In this document: positions 61,092 through 64,000 of the stretch, piece after piece | Position numbering within the stretch: the stretch's first letter is position 1 | Layout of the letters: every line of letters begins with the position of its first letter | Source of the DNA: Enterobacteriaceae bacterium 4M9 | GTDB taxonomy: Bacteria; Pseudomonadota; Gammaproteobacteria; Enterobacterales; Enterobacteriaceae | Assembly: GCA_010092695.1 (NCBI GenBank) | Contig: JAADJJ010000001.1 | Coordinates: 2,790,001 to 2,854,000 of the forward strand | Direction: 5' to 3' | Length of the DNA stretch: 64,000 bases | Notes under the pieces: model-generated | Told to the model about the DNA's origin: nothing | The model's database searches: none | Seen by the model: only the letters and a program-made list of their open reading frames with translations | Position numbers and translations under genes: made by a program

Positions 61092-61209
61092 TTAGCATGA
61101 GTTAAAACACATCGTTCTGATGACATTGTGAATTAACATCCGCCAGGCGTTCTCTTTTGCGCTGATTTTCTGCATGATGTGGAGAAAATGAGTAACTGAA
61201 GGAGCCGTT

Positions 61210-61395
61210 ATGTCATCCCCTCTCGACCCTCTACTGTTGACCCAACGTATCGACACCGTGCTGGATATTCTCGTCGCCGGCGATACCGCATCAGCTATCC
61301 GCAACCTTGAAATTCTGCGCGCTGAACTGGCGCAATCTGTTAAGGATAGCGGCGCTAAACCGCAAGACAGCGGCAAATCGCCCTGGGAAATCTGA
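61210..61395 (+). CDS. yciZ: UPF0509 small protein YciZ
   Basis: 61 residues against 57 in E. coli. The core RIDTVLDILVAGDTASAIRN and the tail SPWEI match YciZ. Function unknown. RBS AAGGAGCCGTT. In E. coli the cyclic-di-GMP phosphodiesterase gene pdeR (gmr) is in this neighbourhood; it is absent here and yciT follows directly. Confidence 0.9.
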   Translation: MSSPLDPLLLTQRIDTVLDILVAGDTASAIRNLEILRAELAQSVKDSGAKPQDSGKSPWEI

Positions 61396-61502
61396 GCGCT
61401 CTTGTGGCGCTTGCCTTCGGTAGGCGCCATTTCCTCCACACACTCTTCTGTGAGTGTTATCATGGAACAATGTTGTTCTAACTTGATGACACAACGGTAA
61501 AT

Positions 61503-62261
61503 ATGAACTCCAGACAACAGATTATTCTACAGATGGTGGTCGATCGCGGACGGATGAGCGTTGCAGATCTCGCGAAAATGACCGGTGTTTCTGCTGTAAC
61601 TATCCGCCAGGATCTCAACCTGCTTGAGAACGGCAACTATTTGCGACGCGCCCACGGCTACGCCCTGCCGCTGGAAAGCGACGACGTAGAAACCCGAATG
61701 ATGAATAATTTCCCGCTTAAGCGGCAACTGGCAGAACATGCGGCCGCACTGGTCAGCGCCGGGGAAACGGTATTTATCGAAAACGGCAGCAGCAACGCAC
61801 TGCTGGCCCGGGAACTGGGAAGCAAACCGCAGGTCACCATCATCACTGTCAGCAGCTATATCGCGCATTTGCTCAAAGACAGCGCGTGCGAAGTAATTCT
61901 GCTGGGTGGCATTTATCAGAAAAAAAGTGAAAGTATGGTGGGCCCACTGACGCGCCAGTATGTGTCACAGGTGCACTTCAGCAAGGCGTTCATTGGTATT
62001 GACGGCTGGCTGCCGGAAACTGGCTTCACTGGACGCGATATGATGCGCTCAGACGTGGTGAATGCCGTGCTGGAAAAAGGCAGCGAGACCATTGTGCTGA
62101 CGGACAGCAGCAAATTCGGCGTAATGCACCCTTACACGCTCGGCCCACAGCAACAGTTCAGCCGCATCATCACCGACGATGGTCTGGCATCATCAAGCCG
62201 TGAGCTTCTTGAGCAGACGGGCATAAAGGTTGATATCATCCCGCGCTTCCCACTCAGCTAA
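61503..62261 (+). CDS. yciT: DeoR-family transcriptional regulator YciT
   Basis: 252 residues against 249 in E. coli. N-terminal DeoR helix-turn-helix MSVADLAKMTGVSAVTIRQD and a C-terminal sugar-isomerase-like effector domain with ENGSSNALLARELG and GIDGWLPETGFTGRDM. Linked to osmotic-stress control in E. coli; the effector is unknown. Upstream of osmB, which has its own promoter. Confidence 0.92.
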   Translation: MNSRQQIILQMVVDRGRMSVADLAKMTGVSAVTIRQDLNLLENGNYLRRAHGYALPLESDDVETRMMNNFPLKRQLAEHAAALVSAGETVFIENGSSNALLARELGSKPQVTIITVSSYIAHLLKDSACEVILLGGIYQKKSESMVGPLTRQYVSQVHFSKAFIGIDGWLPETGFTGRDMMRSDVVNAVLEKGSETIVLTDSSKFGVMHPYTLGPQQQFSRIITDDGLASSSRELLEQTGIKVDIIPRFPLS

Positions 62262-62294
62262 GTGTCGTTCTGGCACACTGATTCTCTTACGCAC

Positions 62295-62311
62295 CCCGCG
62301 CATTGCGCGGG
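62295..62311 (+). terminator. GC-rich hairpin after yciT
   Basis: CCCGCGC and GCGCGGG pair around ATT, 33 bases after the yciT stop. No T-run is present, so termination is uncertain. Confidence 0.5.
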
Positions 62312-62480
62312 CGCTATCCAGATAGTTCTGAACTAAATATTAAGATTATTTACCTGTCTTAATATCCTGCAAAACTTAAAATTACTATCAGCGATAAAAC
62401 AGGATGTAATTATCACCCGAGTGATTTATAGCCTGTATCGCAGCGTTGTTCACACAAGCGCCTTAAGTGAGTAAAAACCA

Positions 62481-62487
62481 CTATACT
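62481..62487 (+). promoter_or_regulatory. Sigma-S-type -10 element of osmB
   Basis: CTATACT fits the sigma-S preferred -10 (CTATACT) and lies 47 bases before the osmB ATG. osmB of E. coli is induced by osmotic stress and stationary phase through RpoS, and by Rcs. Confidence 0.6.
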
Positions 62488-62534
62488 TTAAGGGAGACTT
62501 GCTTTTGTGAATCCCATTTTCTGGAGAAAGTATT

Positions 62535-62750
62535 ATGTCGATAAATAGCAAAAAAATCGCTGCTGCTGTACTGGCTGTTACCCTTGCAATGTCTCTGAGT
62601 GCCTGTAGTAACTGGTCCAAACGCGACCGTAACACGGCAATCGGCGCTGGTGCAGGTGCAATCGGTGGCTCTATTCTGACCGATGGCAGCACCCTAGGTA
62701 CGCTGGGTGGCGCGGCTGTAGGTGGGATTATCGGCCATCAGGTAAAATAA
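62535..62750 (+). CDS. osmB: Osmotically inducible lipoprotein OsmB
   Basis: 71 residues against 72 in E. coli. Lipoprotein signal with lipobox LSAC, then a glycine-rich (glycine-zipper) part NTAIGAGAGAIGGSILTDG and GTLGGAAVGGIIGHQ. Outer-membrane lipoprotein of unknown function, induced by osmotic stress. RBS TGGAGAAAGTATT. Confidence 0.95.
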   Translation: MSINSKKIAAAVLAVTLAMSLSACSNWSKRDRNTAIGAGAGAIGGSILTDGSTLGTLGGAAVGGIIGHQVK

Positions 62751-62817
62751 GAGCCGGTAAATATAAGCGGAATGCTTTGACGTATTACTCACGTTGCGAA
62801 ACAGGTCTGTCTTATAC

Positions 62818-62845
62818 AAAGGCCACGGTACATACCGTGGCCTTT
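62818..62845. terminator. Bidirectional terminator between osmB and yciH
   Basis: AAAGGCCACGGTA and TACCGTGGCCTTT are perfect thirteen-base arms around two bases (inner pairs form the loop), with T residues on both strands. It serves convergent osmB and yciH. Confidence 0.9.
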
Positions 62846-62852
62846 TGCCGTT

Positions 62853-63179
62853 TTAGCCGCCGGCAAGCTTCACTTTCATGCCTTTCGCTTCCAGCAGCGA
62901 CTTTATCAGTTCACGCTTATCGCCCTGAATTTCAATCACGCCATCCTTGAGCGCACCGCCGCAGCCGCATTTTTTCTTAAGTTCAGCCGCGATCTTTACC
63001 AGTTCGGCATCGTCGGCATCAATACCGGTAATCAGACATACGCCTTTACCTTTGCGCCCACTGGTCTGGCGCTGGATACGCACAATCCCATCGCCCCTGG
63101 GTCTTTGTTCCACCGCTTTGGGCTCATCAATACGCCCACTTTCGGTTGAATAAACAAGGCGGCTATTATCGTCACGCAT
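62853..63179 (-). CDS. yciH: SUI1/eIF1-like translation factor homologue YciH
   Basis: 108 residues, the E. coli length. The SUI1 domain has KGVCLITGIDADDAELVK, CGCGGALKDGVIEIQGD and KSLLEAKGMKVKLAGG. Related to archaeal and eukaryotic initiation factor 1; can help discriminate initiation complexes in vitro. Start overlaps the pyrF stop (TGATG), so it is translated from the pyrF transcript. Confidence 0.95.
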   Translation of the reverse strand: MRDDNSRLVYSTESGRIDEPKAVEQRPRGDGIVRIQRQTSGRKGKGVCLITGIDADDAELVKIAAELKKKCGCGGALKDGVIEIQGDKRELIKSLLEAKGMKVKLAGG

Positions 63180-63913
63180 CAGGCAACTCCCTGCAATGAA
63201 GCCAGAATATCGCGCAGCGCCTGGGCCGGGTCAGCTGACTGTGTGATGGGGCGACCAATCACCATGTAATCCACGCCCGCACGCAGAGCTGCCTGCGGCG
63301 TCATGATGCGGCGTTGGTCACCGGCTGCACTGCCCTCAGGCCGAATACCTGGGGTGACCAGTTTAAAATCTGCACCGAAGGTATTTTCGAAGCGCTCCGC
63401 TTCCTGGGCGGAGCACACTATGCCGTCCAGTCCACATTGCTGGGTCAGGCGCGCCAGGCGCTCGGCATAATCAGCCGGGCTGATGTTCAGCCCAAGCTCA
63501 GCAAGATCGCTGGCTTCCATACTGGTCAGCACCGTCACCGCTATCAGCAGCGGCACCTGCTCACCAAATGGCTGCAACGCTTCACGTGCGGCACGCATCA
63601 TCCGCGCCCCACCGCTGGCGTGGACATTGACCATCCACACACCCAGTTCGGCCGCAGCGGCTACAGCTTTGGCGACGGTATTGGGAATATCGTGAAATTT
63701 AAGGTCGAGGAAAACCTCAAAACCGCGCTGGTGCAGGTCGCGCACAAACTGCGGCCCAAACAGCGTAAACATTTCTTTGCCGACTTTAAGGCGGCAGGAA
63801 CCCGGTTCAATCCGGTCAACAAAGGCCAGTGCGCTGTTTCTGTCGTCATAATCCAGCGCTACAACAACGGGAGAGTCCGTAACAATGCGGGAGGCGGTTT
63901 CGGCAGGCTTCAT
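63179..63913 (-). CDS. pyrF: Orotidine 5'-phosphate decarboxylase
   Basis: 244 residues against 245 in E. coli. Last step of UMP synthesis. The catalytic D-x-K-x-x-D element is in FLDLKFHDIPNT, the phosphate-binding loop is in VTPGIRPEGSAAGDQRR, and the barrel closes with VDYMVIGRPITQSADP. RBS AAAGGAACCAGCT. Operon with yciH. Confidence 0.97.
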   Translation of the reverse strand: MKPAETASRIVTDSPVVVALDYDDRNSALAFVDRIEPGSCRLKVGKEMFTLFGPQFVRDLHQRGFEVFLDLKFHDIPNTVAKAVAAAAELGVWMVNVHASGGARMMRAAREALQPFGEQVPLLIAVTVLTSMEASDLAELGLNISPADYAERLARLTQQCGLDGIVCSAQEAERFENTFGADFKLVTPGIRPEGSAAGDQRRIMTPQAALRAGVDYMVIGRPITQSADPAQALRDILASLQGVA

Positions 63914-63955
63914 AGCTGGTTCCTTTTGCGTGTCACAGAAAGTTAAACGGCACGC

Positions 63956-63985
63956 ATTCTACCTGTCCCCCCGTTAAATTGACAG
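63956..63985 (-). promoter_or_regulatory. Probable pyrF promoter
   Basis: On the minus strand CTGTCA (63980-63985) and TAGAAT (63956-63961) are separated by 18 bases and match the sigma-70 consensus at 4 and 5 of 6 positions. The -10 lies about 43 bases before the pyrF start. The C/G-rich spacer resembles that of the E. coli pyrF promoter as remembered. Confidence 0.55.
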
Positions 63986-64000
63986 CGGCTATCCTGGTTG

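Overview
The window is a piece of an Enterobacteriaceae chromosome. The genes and their order match the E. coli segment from pyrF to the paa cluster, read in reverse. Many proteins are near-full-length orthologues of E. coli products, but gene content and high-GC codon use place it outside Escherichia, in an Enterobacter-like genus I cannot name. No tRNA, rRNA, intact insertion sequence, CRISPR array or replication origin was seen.

Layout. 1-9214 is an aromatic amine and acid catabolic block: the start of paaAB, paaZ, tynA, feaB and feaR, turning phenylethylamine-type amines into aldehydes, phenylacetate and ring-cleavage CoA intermediates. FeaR-like, CRP-like, IHF-like and PaaX-like sites sit in its promoters. 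9211-18174 is ydbL-ynbE-ydbH (envelope lipid bridge), ldhA, hslJ, ydbJ and nifJ. 18253-30824 is the accessory stretch, where E. coli has ompN, micC and the Rac prophage. It holds a hypothetical membrane protein, a UhpA/UhpB/UhpC-like sugar-phosphate sensing system joined to an AfuABC-type ABC importer, a lipoprotein, an isoprenylcysteine-methyltransferase-like protein, a secreted zinc metalloprotease in AT-richer DNA, and a frameshifted integrase remnant against ttcA (the Rac integration site). 30875-33718 is ttcA, a tiny proline-rich ORF, the sRNA FnrS with its FNR box, zntB and a ybiI-like gene; dbpA is missing.

33832-45551 holds a yeaQ-like gene, the murein-peptide recycling genes mppA, mpaA and ycjG, then tpx, tyrR, ycjF, ycjX and the phage-shock genes pspABCD with divergent pspF. 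Here ycjXF lie directly after pspD, and a 38-bp tandem duplication has copied the ycjX ribosome-binding site and start codon, creating a 13-codon leader ORF coupled to ycjX. 45532-51256 is a second accessory patch: a membrane protein of unknown function, a DHA2-type MFS exporter, an M20 hippurate-hydrolase-like amidohydrolase, and a divergent AraC-type regulator carrying a C-terminal GH39-like domain. 51352-63985 returns to core genes: sapABCDF, fabI, yciW, rnb, yciZ, yciT, osmB, yciH and pyrF.

The most notable system is uhpAB plus uhpC-afuABC. A UhpC-like receptor and two-component pair appear to control a high-affinity ABC importer instead of the UhpT antiporter. A perfect inverted repeat lies about where an activator would bind upstream of uhpC, and a GC-rich TTCG-loop hairpin separates the binding-protein gene from the permease gene. 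All function calls rest on reading the sequence and on remembered family features; no database search was run.
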